Notes: generated by a model not told the origin, from the letters alone. A DNA stretch of 64,000 bases from Candidatus Firestoneibacteriota bacterium (GCA_903861835.1 CAIOVX010000060.1:36504-100503); one strand, 5' to 3'. Positions 9,146 to 17,761 are shown, numbered from the stretch's first letter. Numbers and translations are program-made.

Positions 9146-9230
9146 TCAAATTCTAATCCCTAAATCCTAAACCCTTTTTGCTTTTTTCCTCTTTTTTAGA
9201 ATTTAGTGCTTAGTGCTTGCCTTTAACATT
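9146..9230. repeat. Low-complexity AT-rich stretch between rfaE1 and rfaE2
   Basis: Degenerate repeats of CTAAATCC/CTAAACCC type (about 9146-9178) are followed by a T-rich tract and by TTAGTGC repeated twice (about 9207-9220). The right end enters the rfaE1 3' coding end. No conserved fold is evident. It resembles the other short-period intergenic repeats of this window. Confidence 0.45.
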
Positions 9231-10192
9231 TTCTTTATTTCATCAATGCTTACAGACGCCGCACCCAGCTTGCCAACAACCACCCCGGCCGCAACATTGG
9301 CCAGGTAAGAAGCTTCTGCGAGGTTAGCCCCGGCTGCGAGCGAAAGAGCCAGCACGCTTATCACAGTATCTCCGGCGCCGGTAACGTCAAATACTTCCTG
9401 CGCGAAAGTTGGTATGTGAAGCGGGGTCTTGTCTTTTCTGAAAAGAGACATGCCGTGCTCGCCTCTCGTAATAAGAACCGATTCGCAACCCACGCGCCTA
9501 AGCAGGGCTTTCCCCGCCTTGAGCAACGAATCTTCGTCTTTGATCTCAATGCGGACCGATTCCGAAGCTTCTTTTGTATTCGGCGTTATTACCGTAACCC
9601 CTTTATACATAAGACAGTGGGTCGGTTTAGGATCCACCGCTACCGGAATCTTTCTCTTTCTTGCCATCGCTATGACTTGCCTGAAAATGGAAGGAATGAC
9701 AACTCCTTTCCCGTAATCGGAAATTATCAGCGAATCAATGCCGTCTATCACGCTCTCAACAAAAGAAATTATTGCGCGCGCCGTTTCCGCATCGACAGCC
9801 GCCCTTTTTTCGCTGTCAATCCTTACCATCTGCTGCCTCTGGGCAATTATGCGGGTCTTAAGTATCGTCTGCCGGTCACCTGCTTCCACAATGCCGCGGA
9901 GTTCAATTCCCCTTCCGGCAAGATTTTTTTTAAGGATCTTCCCGTGCTCATCCCGGCCTATGACGCCGGAGAGCAAAGCCGTGCCGCCAAGATTGGCAAT
10001 ATGGGCCGAGACATACGCGGCGCCGCCGGGTATCACCTCTCTCGATTCAACCTCAACTATCGGCACCGGCGCTTCGGGAGAAAGTCTGGAAACTTTCCCA
10101 AAGATATATTCGTCAAGAATTATGTCGCCGAGAACCAGAACCCTCTTGCCTTCAAAATTTTCAAGAATCTTCTTTAGTCTATTTTTGTTCAT
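9203..10192 (-). CDS. rfaE1: D-glycero-beta-D-manno-heptose-7-phosphate kinase
   Basis: This PfkB-fold kinase phosphorylates heptose 7-phosphate at C1. The 329-aa protein has GDIILDEYIFG and SPEAPVPIVEV near the N-terminus and the GGAAYVSAHIANLGG glycine motif near residue 57. It also has the SDYGKGV segment and the C-terminal DVTGAGDT motif with the catalytic Asp. These are characteristic of the RfaE domain I family. The start overlaps the 3' end of gmhA by 14 bp. It belongs to the gmhA-rfaE1-rfaE2 operon. The phosphatase gmhB is not in the window. Confidence 0.93.
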   Translation of the reverse strand: MNKNRLKKILENFEGKRVLVLGDIILDEYIFGKVSRLSPEAPVPIVEVESREVIPGGAAYVSAHIANLGGTALLSGVIGRDEHGKILKKNLAGRGIELRGIVEAGDRQTILKTRIIAQRQQMVRIDSEKRAAVDAETARAIISFVESVIDGIDSLIISDYGKGVVIPSIFRQVIAMARKRKIPVAVDPKPTHCLMYKGVTVITPNTKEASESVRIEIKDEDSLLKAGKALLRRVGCESVLITRGEHGMSLFRKDKTPLHIPTFAQEVFDVTGAGDTVISVLALSLAAGANLAEASYLANVAAGVVVGKLGAASVSIDEIKKMLKASTKH

Positions 10193-10751
10193 GGAGTATG
10201 CCTTCCGTCAGTTTGCAGATGGTATGGAGTATGACAATATGCGCTTCCTGCACATGCCAGGTATCAGCGCTGTTAACGTTAAGGAGAATATCACAAAGTT
10301 TTGCCATCTTGCCGCCGTTTTTCCCCGTGAAGCCTATCACTTTCGCGCCGCGCTTCTTCGCTTCCACTATACCGTTCAGAACATTAACCGAGTTGCCGCT
10401 GGTGCTGATGGCGATTATTATATCTTTTTCGCTCACCAGAGCTTCCACTTGGCGTGAGAAGATCTTATCAAAACCGTAATCATTCGCGATAGAGGTCAAA
10501 ATTGAGGTGTCCACCGTGAGCGCGATTGCGGGGAATCCCCTGCGTTCCACATTGAACCTGCCGACGAATTCGGCTGCTGCATGCTGCGCGTCCGCGGCGG
10601 AACCTCCGTTGCCGAAGAGCACCAGTTTTCCCCCAAGAAGCATCCTTCCCGCGATAAGGTTTACCGAGGAATTTATCTGCTCCTTGAGTTTTACAACGCT
10701 GCTTACCGCTTTCACGGCATTACTTATTTCTTTTTCTATGTTTTTCAGCAT
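10179..10751 (-). CDS. gmhA: Phosphoheptose isomerase
   Basis: GmhA converts sedoheptulose 7-phosphate to heptose 7-phosphate, the first step to ADP-heptose. It is a SIS-domain protein with FGNGGSAADAQHAAAEFVGRF-type signature (the NGGSAADAQH core is exact), AISTSGNS for phosphate binding and a late QEAHIVILH helix. I place the start at 10751, giving 190 aa, the usual size. The in-frame ATG at 10790 overlaps the -10 element of a good promoter and has no ribosome site. The chosen start has AAAGG upstream. It is the first gene of the heptose operon and overlaps rfaE1 by 14 bp. Confidence 0.92.
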   Translation of the reverse strand: MLKNIEKEISNAVKAVSSVVKLKEQINSSVNLIAGRMLLGGKLVLFGNGGSAADAQHAAAEFVGRFNVERRGFPAIALTVDTSILTSIANDYGFDKIFSRQVEALVSEKDIIIAISTSGNSVNVLNGIVEAKKRGAKVIGFTGKNGGKMAKLCDILLNVNSADTWHVQEAHIVILHTICKLTEGILHEQK

Positions 10752-10788
10752 AAGTGTTGTACCTTTAGAAGAATTTAGCATTATGATC

Positions 10789-10817
10789 ATTATATCAATT
10801 TTTTAATGATAATTTAA
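10789..10817 (-). promoter_or_regulatory. Predicted promoter of the gmhA-rfaE1-rfaE2 operon
   Basis: On the minus strand a consensus -10 TATAAT covers 10794-10789, and TTAAAT covers 10817-10812 as a weak -35, with a 17-bp spacer. Initiation would fall near 10782, downstream of the ATG at 10790, which argues for the gmhA start at 10751. Confidence 0.55.
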
Positions 10818-10866
10818 GTGAAAATGCTCAAAAAAACTGCAAAAGCAATACTATTACACGCGGGCT

Positions 10867-11829
10867 TTATTCCGGTATCACAGCGTCAATTAGCTTTGCG
10901 CTGACAGAGGAAACAAAGACTTTGCTCTTCATCATCAAGGGGATATGCCTTTCATCATCGGAGAGCCAGATAGTGACCTCGCCTTCCTGCTTGAAAATAC
11001 TCTCAAAATCAAGCAGAGGCGCGACAACAACGGCATTGTAGGTTCCGAGCGGTATCCGCACCTTCTCTTTCCGGAGTATTTTGACCCTGAGATTATTGAC
11101 TTTTCCCTCGGCGTATACCGGAAGCACCATATCTTTGCCGGGCTCCAGCTCTTGCGTCCTGAAAAAAAAGAACGCCGAAAGGATGTCGTGGCAGAAATCA
11201 GGCAGCCCCTTGAAGTTTCTCTCCCCGCTCTTTTCTATCTCTTTTACGCTTCGGCTCGCGTGATTAAATTCAAGTATCACATCGTTCTCGTAGTTGCCTT
11301 CCCTGAGGGATTTTATCATACGCCTGGAGTACAGGCCGCCTGCGTCAAAAAATGATTCAACAATATCATCGACCCGAACAAGTGCGGATACAAGCGGCAC
11401 CACTTTCGCCTTAGTGATAACGTGGTAGCACTTCTTGCCCTTCAGGCTTACAAAATCTCCGACCTGCACCTCTGCGGTAGCCGCCGTAAGCCCCAGGTAG
11501 GATATCGCGAAGGTAAGTTTCTCCCCAGGCTTGAACGCTTTATTCTTAACAACCCGCGTGCTTTCCGCGGGCAGGAGCCCCGCCTCCTGCTTTTCGCCCC
11601 ACGGCGCGCGCTCCGCTGTTACTCCGTCCGCCGGGTTTAACTGAACAGTCTCTTTTGTAATAACCGGCTCCCAATCTCTGACAGCGAACTTAGCGCCGTC
11701 TTTTATCTCAATTATTTTTTCAGCGCGGTCCTCAACGGTCACTACTTTGCCTTTTGTAGCGCAACCCTGCACAAGAACCGAGAACAGAAATATGAATAGC
11801 GCGGCGGGAAAGACCGAAATTCTCTTCAT
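10867..11829 (-). CDS. DUF3108-family lipoprotein
   Basis: The 320-aa protein has an N-terminal hydrophobic signal with a probable lipobox ending VQGC, lipidated at Cys23. From about residue 95 the sequence is of DUF3108 type: FKPGEKLTFAISYLGLTAATAEV, read here as FKPGEKLTF then ISYLGL. This is followed by YHVITKAK, FFDAGGLYSRRM, PLGTYNAVVVAP and a late VTIWLSDDERHIPL. DUF3108 proteins are secreted or outer-membrane beta-rich proteins of unknown function. It overlaps the upstream heptosyltransferase by 4 bp (ATGA), which suggests an envelope or LPS-related task, but no function can be assigned. Confidence 0.8.
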   Translation of the reverse strand: MKRISVFPAALFIFLFSVLVQGCATKGKVVTVEDRAEKIIEIKDGAKFAVRDWEPVITKETVQLNPADGVTAERAPWGEKQEAGLLPAESTRVVKNKAFKPGEKLTFAISYLGLTAATAEVQVGDFVSLKGKKCYHVITKAKVVPLVSALVRVDDIVESFFDAGGLYSRRMIKSLREGNYENDVILEFNHASRSVKEIEKSGERNFKGLPDFCHDILSAFFFFRTQELEPGKDMVLPVYAEGKVNNLRVKILRKEKVRIPLGTYNAVVVAPLLDFESIFKQEGEVTIWLSDDERHIPLMMKSKVFVSSVSAKLIDAVIPE

Positions 11830-12872
11830 GAAGATTTCCGTTCCGTCTCAAGGAGAGCGTCTATTTTAAGCAGAACCTCTTCTGCGGAGATCTTATCCAT
11901 GCAGTTGAAATCAGGACAATCCGGCCGGCAGTCCGCGCAGTTTCCCGCCCTTGGCATAAGTGCAACGCCGCTGTTCCCCCGGGCGCCCCAGCGCGCAGGA
12001 CTTACCGCTTTAGTCGGATTGAAAAAGGATAATGTCTTTGTGCCTACAGCCGCGGCAAGATGCATCGTGCCGGTATTGCTGCTGATATGAAGGTCAACTC
12101 CCGCGAGCACGGCAGCAACCTGTCTGATATCCGCGCTGCCGCGAAGCACCAGGGGCTTTTCATTAAGCCCCGCGAGGACTTCTCCGGTAAGGTCTTCTTC
12201 GCCCTTCCCTTCCACAAGCAAGACTGAATATTTTTTGTTTTCCATAAGTTTTGCGATAAGTTCACGGTACTTTACCAGCGGCCAGTTCAGGACCGAGACT
12301 GCCGCCCCCGGATGAATACTGATTATCTGCCTGCCTTTTATTTCATTTTCCTTAAGAAAGGCCAGCCCTTCACCCTTTTCCGCGTCCGTGAGAAAAAGCC
12401 TCAGCTCCCTGGAGGTTGTGTCCGCGGAAAACGGAACCAGCAGATCAAGATTATATTCAAGTTCGTGTTTGAGCGAGTTTTTCCTGTGGAGTTTGATTCT
12501 CTTGTTAAAAAGAAAGGAATACCAGCGGTAAGCTGTGCCTATCCTGACACTTATTCCCGCAAGAAAGAGAGCCAGAGCTATGCCGGGACGGGGATAAAGC
12601 ATAACAGCTGCGTCATAATCCTTTGCCTTGAGCAGGCGGGATAGTTTCAGAACTCCGCCCGCCCCCCTGTGCGACGCGGGATCAAAGATTACCAGTTCGT
12701 TTAGCCCGGGGTTTCCTTCAAGCACTTTTCTTGTATATTCCCGGCAAAGATATCCTATGCGGGCTTGCGGGAAAGTTTTTCTGAGAGCAGTAATGACCGG
12801 AAACGTAAGTATCACATCCCCGATCTTATCTGTCCTGCAAATGAGTATTTTTTGAGGTTTTAGTTCAGACAT
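11826..12872 (-). CDS. Glycosyltransferase family 9 (heptosyltransferase-like)
   Basis: GT9 enzymes transfer heptose from ADP-heptose to the LPS inner core. The protein begins with the family N-terminus ILICRTDKIGDVILTFPVITALRK. The C-terminal Rossmann domain has ISIHPGAAVSVLNWPLVKY and then HISSNTGTMHLAAAVGTKTLSFFNPT. A Cys-rich CADCRPDCPDFNCM stretch near the end is common in GT9. I favour the start at 12872 (348 aa); an in-frame ATG at 12929 would add 19 residues without a clear ribosome site. A TATAAT at 12885-12880 lies only 7 bp upstream of the chosen start, so the message could be leaderless. It is co-transcribed with the DUF3108 gene. Confidence 0.85.
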   Translation of the reverse strand: MSELKPQKILICRTDKIGDVILTFPVITALRKTFPQARIGYLCREYTRKVLEGNPGLNELVIFDPASHRGAGGVLKLSRLLKAKDYDAAVMLYPRPGIALALFLAGISVRIGTAYRWYSFLFNKRIKLHRKNSLKHELEYNLDLLVPFSADTTSRELRLFLTDAEKGEGLAFLKENEIKGRQIISIHPGAAVSVLNWPLVKYRELIAKLMENKKYSVLLVEGKGEEDLTGEVLAGLNEKPLVLRGSADIRQVAAVLAGVDLHISSNTGTMHLAAAVGTKTLSFFNPTKAVSPARWGARGNSGVALMPRAGNCADCRPDCPDFNCMDKISAEEVLLKIDALLETERKSS

Positions 12873-12992
12873 TTCCAATATTATAGCAGTATTTTTAGTT
12901 TTTTGCCTTCTAAAAACACCCAATTTCATATTGCTTTTTGAGGACTTATGTAGTAAACTTTAACCTCTATCGAGGGTTTTTAGCGCTTAAGT

Positions 12993-13068
12993 GCCGGTGT
13001 AGCTCAGTCGGTAGAGCACGGGAATCATAATCCCTAGGTCGGGGGTTCAAGTCCCTCCGCCGGCACCA
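12993..13068 (+). tRNA. tRNA with CAT anticodon (elongator Met or lysidine-modified Ile2)
   Basis: This is a 76-nt cloverleaf. The acceptor stem pairs GCCGGTG with CGCCGGC (one G-U pair). The D arm is GCTC...GAGC, the anticodon loop is ATCATAA on a GGGA/TCCC stem, and the T arm is GGGGG-TTCAAGT-CCCTC. The discriminator is A and CCA is encoded. The paired first base (G1-C72) argues against initiator tRNA. CAT cannot separate elongator Met from Ile2 by eye. A possible promoter (TTGCTT 12931-12936, 17 bp, TAAACT 12954-12959) lies upstream. Confidence 0.93.
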
Positions 13069-13077
13069 TTAAGAACA

Positions 13078-13122
13078 ATTGCTGATTACTAATTACTAAT
13101 TGCTAATTACAATTAACCTTAA
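13078..13122. repeat. Short-period AT-rich repeat after the tRNA
   Basis: Degenerate repeats of CTAATTA/CTAATTG units run through this stretch just behind the tRNA. The region from 13069 to 13180 shows no other recognisable element. The following gene has no obvious ribosome site, and its leader or promoter must lie here or upstream. Confidence 0.5.
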
Positions 13123-13180
13123 AAATTGGCAAACAAGAAATCCCGTGAAAGCGTTTTAGCGCCACCACTACTCCAACTCT

Positions 13181-14101
13181 ATGATACTAACCGTAAGCTT
13201 AAATAGCGCCTTCCAAAAAGTCCTTGTCTTTGACGAATACACCGAAGGACAAGTCCTGCGCGCGCGCGAATTCCATCAATGCGCCAGCGGAAAGGGAATC
13301 AACGCCGCGAGAGCCGTGAAAATCCTCGGCGGAGAGGTCGCCTGTTGCGGTTTTTCAGGCGGGATGAATGGCGCGCTGATGAAAGACCTGCTGAAACAGG
13401 AGACCTTGAGGGAAGAACTCTCCTCAACGGCAACAAACACCAGAGTCTGCCTGACAGTCGTAAACCTCAAGACAAACCTAAACACCGAGCTGATAGAACC
13501 AAGCGGCAAAGTAAGCGGAGCTGAAGTGAAAAAGTTCCGTTCCACCTTCACTAAACTGCTCAAGAAAACAAAACTTGTCGCGCTCGCGGGCACGCTCCCC
13601 CCTGGATGCCCGGAAGACATTTACGCGGAACTAACGGCAGAAGCGGCAAAAGCCGGAATTACAGTCTGCGCCGATCTCTGCGGCCCTGCCCTGCTCAGGA
13701 CTTTCAAGGGCAAGCAAAAACCCTTCCTCGTTAAGATGAATAATCATGAATTCAAGGAAACCTTCGGAGAGCGCAACATTAAAGACGTAATAACCGAGCT
13801 CCTGGCTTGTGGAGTTAAAATATTCGCTGTAACCTTCGGAAAGGACGGCCTTGTCGCGGCTTCAGAAGAAGGGCTCTTTCTTGCGATACCGCCTAAGCTG
13901 ACTCCGGCAAACACCATCGGCGCGGGAGATTCCATGCTCGGCGGCTTCTGCAGGGCTATCACAAGCGGCTGCGGGCTGGAGGGAATTTTGCGGGCCGGAA
14001 CCGGCGCCGCGGCAGCAAGCGCCTTGACAATGCTTCCGGCTCATTTCACGCGCGAAAAAGCCGCGGAGTATTCCGGGAAGACAGGAGTAAAAAAAATATG
14101 A
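13181..14101 (+). CDS. PfkB-family hexose/phosphosugar kinase (1-phosphofructokinase/tagatose-6-phosphate kinase type)
   Basis: The 306-aa protein fits the FruK/LacC branch of PfkB kinases. It has an N-terminal MILTVSLN start, GKGINAARAVKILGG near 38-52 (signature 1), GTLPPGCPEDIYA in the middle and NTIGAGDSMLGGF near 246-258 with the catalytic Asp (signature 2). The substrate should be a phosphorylated sugar but cannot be fixed from sequence. No Shine-Dalgarno sequence precedes the ATG, although the start agrees with homologues. The 3' end overlaps the UbiA-like gene by 4 bp (ATGA). It is the first gene of a plus-strand operon with that gene and the M28-AAC(3) fusion. Confidence 0.87.
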   Translation: MILTVSLNSAFQKVLVFDEYTEGQVLRAREFHQCASGKGINAARAVKILGGEVACCGFSGGMNGALMKDLLKQETLREELSSTATNTRVCLTVVNLKTNLNTELIEPSGKVSGAEVKKFRSTFTKLLKKTKLVALAGTLPPGCPEDIYAELTAEAAKAGITVCADLCGPALLRTFKGKQKPFLVKMNNHEFKETFGERNIKDVITELLACGVKIFAVTFGKDGLVAASEEGLFLAIPPKLTPANTIGAGDSMLGGFCRAITSGCGLEGILRAGTGAAAASALTMLPAHFTREKAAEYSGKTGVKKI

Positions 14102-14973
14102 AAATTCTTACCTCGGTAATTGAGAGTTTGAGGCCGAAGCAGTGGACGAAGAACCTGCTCCTGCTTGCCGCTCTTATATTCTCTTCCAAACTTTTCAACT
14201 TAAAATTTACGGTGCCCGCTTTTGAGGGCTTCCTTATCTTCTGCCTTTCTTCCGGAAGCGTATACATATTGAATGATCTCATAGACAGAAAACAGGACCG
14301 CCTGCACCCCGTCAAGAAATTCCGCCCCGTAGCTTCGGGAAGGCTCCCTTCCGGAGCTGCCGCTGCCGCTTGGATTTTCTTTGCGGGCGTCTCCCTGCTC
14401 TGGGCTTTTGCCGTTAACGCTTCCTTCGGCGCGATAGTACTCGCTTATGTTGTCATACAGGCGCTTTACTCTCTCCTTCTTAAGAAACTGGCCATCGTTG
14501 ACATCTTTATCATCGCCCTGGGCTTTGTCCTGCGCGTTATAGCCGGCGCCGTGATAATAGACGTTCCTATGTCTCTGTGGTTCATTGTCTGCACGATGTT
14601 CCTTTCTCTCTTCCTTGCTCTCGGCAAGAGGAGGTTTGAGCTTGTTTCAATAACACCCGGAGCGCGCAGGATCAGCCTGAAAGGTTACAGCGTGGAACTG
14701 CTTGACCGGATGATTACAATTGTCACGGCCTGCACGGTTATGACCTACGCCCTCTATACAATGGCGCCCGAGACCATCAGCAAATTCAACACAACAAACC
14801 TCATCTACACACTCCCCTTCGTTCTGTTCGGAATCTTCCGGTATCTCTTTCTCATTTACGGTGAAGGTAAAGGCGGCAGCCCTGAGGACATCCTGCTCTC
14901 GGATATTCCGTTAATAGCCGACATACTCATTTATGGAGCCGCAGTTTGGTTCATAATATACAAACATTTATAG
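14098..14973 (+). CDS. UbiA-superfamily prenyltransferase, decaprenyl-phosphate phosphoribosyltransferase type
   Basis: This is a 291-aa polytopic membrane protein with about eight hydrophobic segments. It opens with SLRPKQWTKNLLLL-like sequence (LRPKQWTKN is exact). The prenyl-diphosphate motif NDLIDRKQDRLHPVKKFRP follows near residue 59-77. A late RYLFL...GGSPEDILLSD stretch is typical of DPPR-synthase-like UbiA proteins (Rv3806c relatives). Those enzymes attach phosphoribose to polyprenyl phosphate, making a lipid-linked pentose donor for envelope glycans. Whether the acceptor and donor are the same here is inferred. It overlaps the kinase gene by 4 bp and precedes the fusion gene by 18 bp. 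Confidence 0.82.
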   Translation: MKILTSVIESLRPKQWTKNLLLLAALIFSSKLFNLKFTVPAFEGFLIFCLSSGSVYILNDLIDRKQDRLHPVKKFRPVASGRLPSGAAAAAWIFFAGVSLLWAFAVNASFGAIVLAYVVIQALYSLLLKKLAIVDIFIIALGFVLRVIAGAVIIDVPMSLWFIVCTMFLSLFLALGKRRFELVSITPGARRISLKGYSVELLDRMITIVTACTVMTYALYTMAPETISKFNTTNLIYTLPFVLFGIFRYLFLIYGEGKGGSPEDILLSDIPLIADILIYGAAVWFIIYKHL

Positions 14974-14991
14974 TTCAGGGAGGCCTAACAG

Positions 14992-17691
14992 GTGCGTCTT
15001 AGCGATGTTGAAAATATCTCCAAACTTGCCGTAAGCCGACTTTCAATCAGGGAAATAAAAGAACTTTCCATGCAATTCTTTCAATTCGAGAAAGAATACT
15101 CCTCTTTTCAGCAGGAAAATTCCGCGCAGCTGGCGTTTGAGCTTTTCAAAGAAGCGGGCGCAAAGACCGAAATGCGCAAGATGAAAGCCGACGGAAAAAC
15201 AGCGAGTATGGATTACATCATGCCTCAGTCCTGGGATCCGCGCGACGCGAAGCTTGAGATGCTCTCCCCTTTCAAGGAAACTATCTCCGATTACAAGACT
15301 GACCGTTTTATGCTCCCTATGAGATGCACCGCGACCCGCGCCGGAGGGCTCACCGGAGAACTTATCCTTGAAAAGGATATTAACAAGAAAGGCGTCCGCG
15401 GAAAATTCATTTTAAGTTCCACCTATAAAATGTTCGGGTGGGATAAAATGAAACTGATAAAAGAAGGCGCAGCCGGAATAATTTCTTCCTGGGCGGAAAG
15501 CGGCGACAAGCTCCCGGATTCAGTTTTTTGGACAAACGGCTGGACAATGGGCTCCGGCTGGTACCACACGGCCGAGGAAAAGCGCATTCTTATGCTGAAC
15601 ATCTCCTGCAATAAAGGGAAAAGGCTTGAACGCTTTCTGCGGCGCGGGAAAAAAGTAGTGCTGAAAGCCTTTACAGACACCAAAACCTACGCTGGAACTC
15701 AGCACACGGCTACGGCAGTTATAAGGGGGGGGAACAAAAAAGAAATAGCTATACTCGGACACCTCTACGAACCGATGCCTTCGGATAACTGCATCTGCGC
15801 CGCTTCCATGACGCGTTTTGTCGCTGTAATCAACCGGTTAATTGAAGAAAACAAACTCCCCAAACCTTATTACTCTCTCAGGTTCCTGCTCGGCGCGGAA
15901 AGATACGGCTTTGCCGAATTCTACAAGAACACGAAGAGGGCAAGAAATATTATAGCCAATATTAACTTTGACGCGCTCTGCGTAGACTATAGGAAGGCCA
16001 AGGTACCCTCGGAAATCCGTTACACCCCCGTAAGCAACACAAGTTTCACGGATATTCTGCTGGACAAACTAGTTAAAAAACACAATACAGCTCCGCTGCG
16101 ACACGCGCGGGGTAATTTCTCTGATGACACCTTTATGTCGGACCCGCTCGTCAGCGCACCCTGCGTCTGGTTCTGGCAGCCTGAAGGAATCTATCACCAT
16201 AACAGCGAGAATACTTTCGAAGTTGTTGACTGGAAAAGGGTTCTGGAAAAATCCGCGGTAGCCCTTGAATACCTCCTCACCCTCGCTTACCTTGACCCTC
16301 AGGCAGCGGAAGGCTTCCTTCCCGAAGTCGAGAAAGGTTTGGCAGGGCACCTTGAACTTGAATTCTCAAAACTTTTGAAACGCGCCGGAAGTTTTACCGA
16401 GAAGGAGCTGCTCTCAAACTTGCATTTCGTGAGCAGCTGGCAGGTCAACAGACTGGAATCCCTCTCAACCTTTGGGGTATCCCGTTCCTCGCTTAAAAAA
16501 GCGCAGGACCGGCTCGGACGGCGCATTGAGAAAGCCCTCGAAATCTTCGCAAAAGCCAAAACACTCCCGGAAAAATCTGAGAGTTTTATTTCTCCGGAAG
16601 AACGCAAAGCGTCAAACCTCATTCCCGTCAGGCTTGCAAAATACCCTCCTTCTGACATGGCCAAGGAAAAAGATATCCTGAAAAGACCTCGCAACCCTTT
16701 CTGCGCAGAGAACTTTGTCGCCTGGATGGACGGGAAACGGACCCTCTGGGATGTCATCAAACTTCTTGAGATGGACCTGGAGAAAACATTTACAAGCGGG
16801 CAGCAAAACACTTACATCCATTACGCGCGCGACCTGGAAAGGCTGGGCTACATAAAGTTCAAGTACAGGACAGTTATCGGCAGGAAAGAAATAATAAGCG
16901 GCCTGAAACTGCTCGGCATTAAAAAGGGCGACCGCATTATGGTTCACTCCTCCCTCGCTTCTCTAGGCAAAGTGAAGGGCGGGCCGGAGGCTGTTATTGA
17001 CGCGCTCAAAGCGGCTGTCGGGAAAAGCGGGCTTCTGATGATGCCGTCCTTCAACCACGGAGACGCGGCAAGAAATCCTCCGTACTATTTTGACATGAAA
17101 AAGACGTCTTCAAAGAACGGCGTTATAGCGGATACTTTCTGGCGCCTGCCGGGAGTGAAACGCTCGGTTGACCCTTCCCACGCCTTTGCCGCCTGGGGCA
17201 AGAACGCGGAGCAGTACCTCGCCGGGCACCTCTTCACAAGCACAATGGGAACCGGCTCGCCGCTTGAACTGCTGGAAAGGGGCGGCGGCAAAGTGGTATT
17301 GCTCGGCACAGGATATGCTCCCAACACCTTCAGGCATGTCGTTGAGATGACGAATAATGTAAAATGCCTCGGCCAAAGAACCGAGGAGTATCCGGTTAAA
17401 CTTCCTTCCGGAAAAATGATAAAGGCCAGGACCTGGTCCTGGAGGAACGGCGGCTGCCCTCTCCTTGATGATGTCTCGCATTCGGAACGGCTTATGAAGG
17501 AACGCGGGTTGGACAAGCTGGTGAAGATCGGGAACGCGGAAACCATCATATTTAACACGGCAGACTTTCGGCGCGTTGCCGAAGAACTTTTGGCGAAAGG
17601 AGTTCCGGGAAAGCCCAACTGCAAGGATTGTAAAATGAAGATTGCCTTTACGGGAACGAAGGAAGGGAAGCTACCGACCCAAAAAGTTTAA
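14992..17691 (+). CDS. Fusion of an M28/DUF4910-like metallopeptidase with a C-terminal AAC(3)-family acetyltransferase
   Basis: The 899-aa protein starts at GTG 14992, with GGGAGG 10 nt upstream. Residues ~110-230 look like a PA-type insert. Residues ~235-430 resemble an aminopeptidase of the M28/DUF4910 group: GHLYEPMPSD (H257, D265), LLGAERYG (E303), NINFDAL (D327) and YHHNSENTF (H402/H403) line up with metal and catalytic positions. Residues ~565-625 look like a small winged-helix domain (WMDGKRTLWDVI). Residues ~630-870 match the aminoglycoside 3-N-acetyltransferase family: VHSSLASLGKVKGG, then VDPSHAFAAWG with H730, then GTGSPLELL. Such AAC(3)-like domains also act on non-antibiotic amines. 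I know of no described protein with this pairing. A Cys pair (CKDC) lies near the C-terminus. Confidence 0.8.
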   Translation: MRLSDVENISKLAVSRLSIREIKELSMQFFQFEKEYSSFQQENSAQLAFELFKEAGAKTEMRKMKADGKTASMDYIMPQSWDPRDAKLEMLSPFKETISDYKTDRFMLPMRCTATRAGGLTGELILEKDINKKGVRGKFILSSTYKMFGWDKMKLIKEGAAGIISSWAESGDKLPDSVFWTNGWTMGSGWYHTAEEKRILMLNISCNKGKRLERFLRRGKKVVLKAFTDTKTYAGTQHTATAVIRGGNKKEIAILGHLYEPMPSDNCICAASMTRFVAVINRLIEENKLPKPYYSLRFLLGAERYGFAEFYKNTKRARNIIANINFDALCVDYRKAKVPSEIRYTPVSNTSFTDILLDKLVKKHNTAPLRHARGNFSDDTFMSDPLVSAPCVWFWQPEGIYHHNSENTFEVVDWKRVLEKSAVALEYLLTLAYLDPQAAEGFLPEVEKGLAGHLELEFSKLLKRAGSFTEKELLSNLHFVSSWQVNRLESLSTFGVSRSSLKKAQDRLGRRIEKALEIFAKAKTLPEKSESFISPEERKASNLIPVRLAKYPPSDMAKEKDILKRPRNPFCAENFVAWMDGKRTLWDVIKLLEMDLEKTFTSGQQNTYIHYARDLERLGYIKFKYRTVIGRKEIISGLKLLGIKKGDRIMVHSSLASLGKVKGGPEAVIDALKAAVGKSGLLMMPSFNHGDAARNPPYYFDMKKTSSKNGVIADTFWRLPGVKRSVDPSHAFAAWGKNAEQYLAGHLFTSTMGTGSPLELLERGGGKVVLLGTGYAPNTFRHVVEMTNNVKCLGQRTEEYPVKLPSGKMIKARTWSWRNGGCPLLDDVSHSERLMKERGLDKLVKIGNAETIIFNTADFRRVAEELLAKGVPGKPNCKDCKMKIAFTGTKEGKLPTQKV

Positions 17692-17761
17692 AGTCTATAA
17701 CATGCGTGTCATTCTGCCTTTATTACCCGATTTTTACTCAAATTAAGCATATTGCAAACGG

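Noticed and set aside
8643..10192. Frameshifted hldE (rfaE) gene
   Set aside because: Kinase and adenylyltransferase are both complete with their own starts and separated by 80 bp. Split rfaE1/rfaE2 genes are common.
10751..10790. N-terminal extension of GmhA from the ATG at 10790
   Set aside because: The upstream ATG overlaps the predicted -10 element and has no ribosome site. The shorter form has the usual GmhA length.
12963..12980. Terminator-like CCTC/GAGG hairpin with T-run upstream of the tRNA
   Set aside because: The stem is only 4 bp and there is no upstream plus-strand gene to terminate.
12993..13068. Initiator tRNA-fMet
   Set aside because: The first acceptor pair is G-C rather than the unpaired first position expected of bacterial initiators.
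16870..17610. Aminoglycoside resistance gene
   Set aside because: The AAC(3)-like domain is fused to a peptidase-like half and placed in a housekeeping-style operon without mobile elements. The family also acts on other amines, so a resistance call is not supported.
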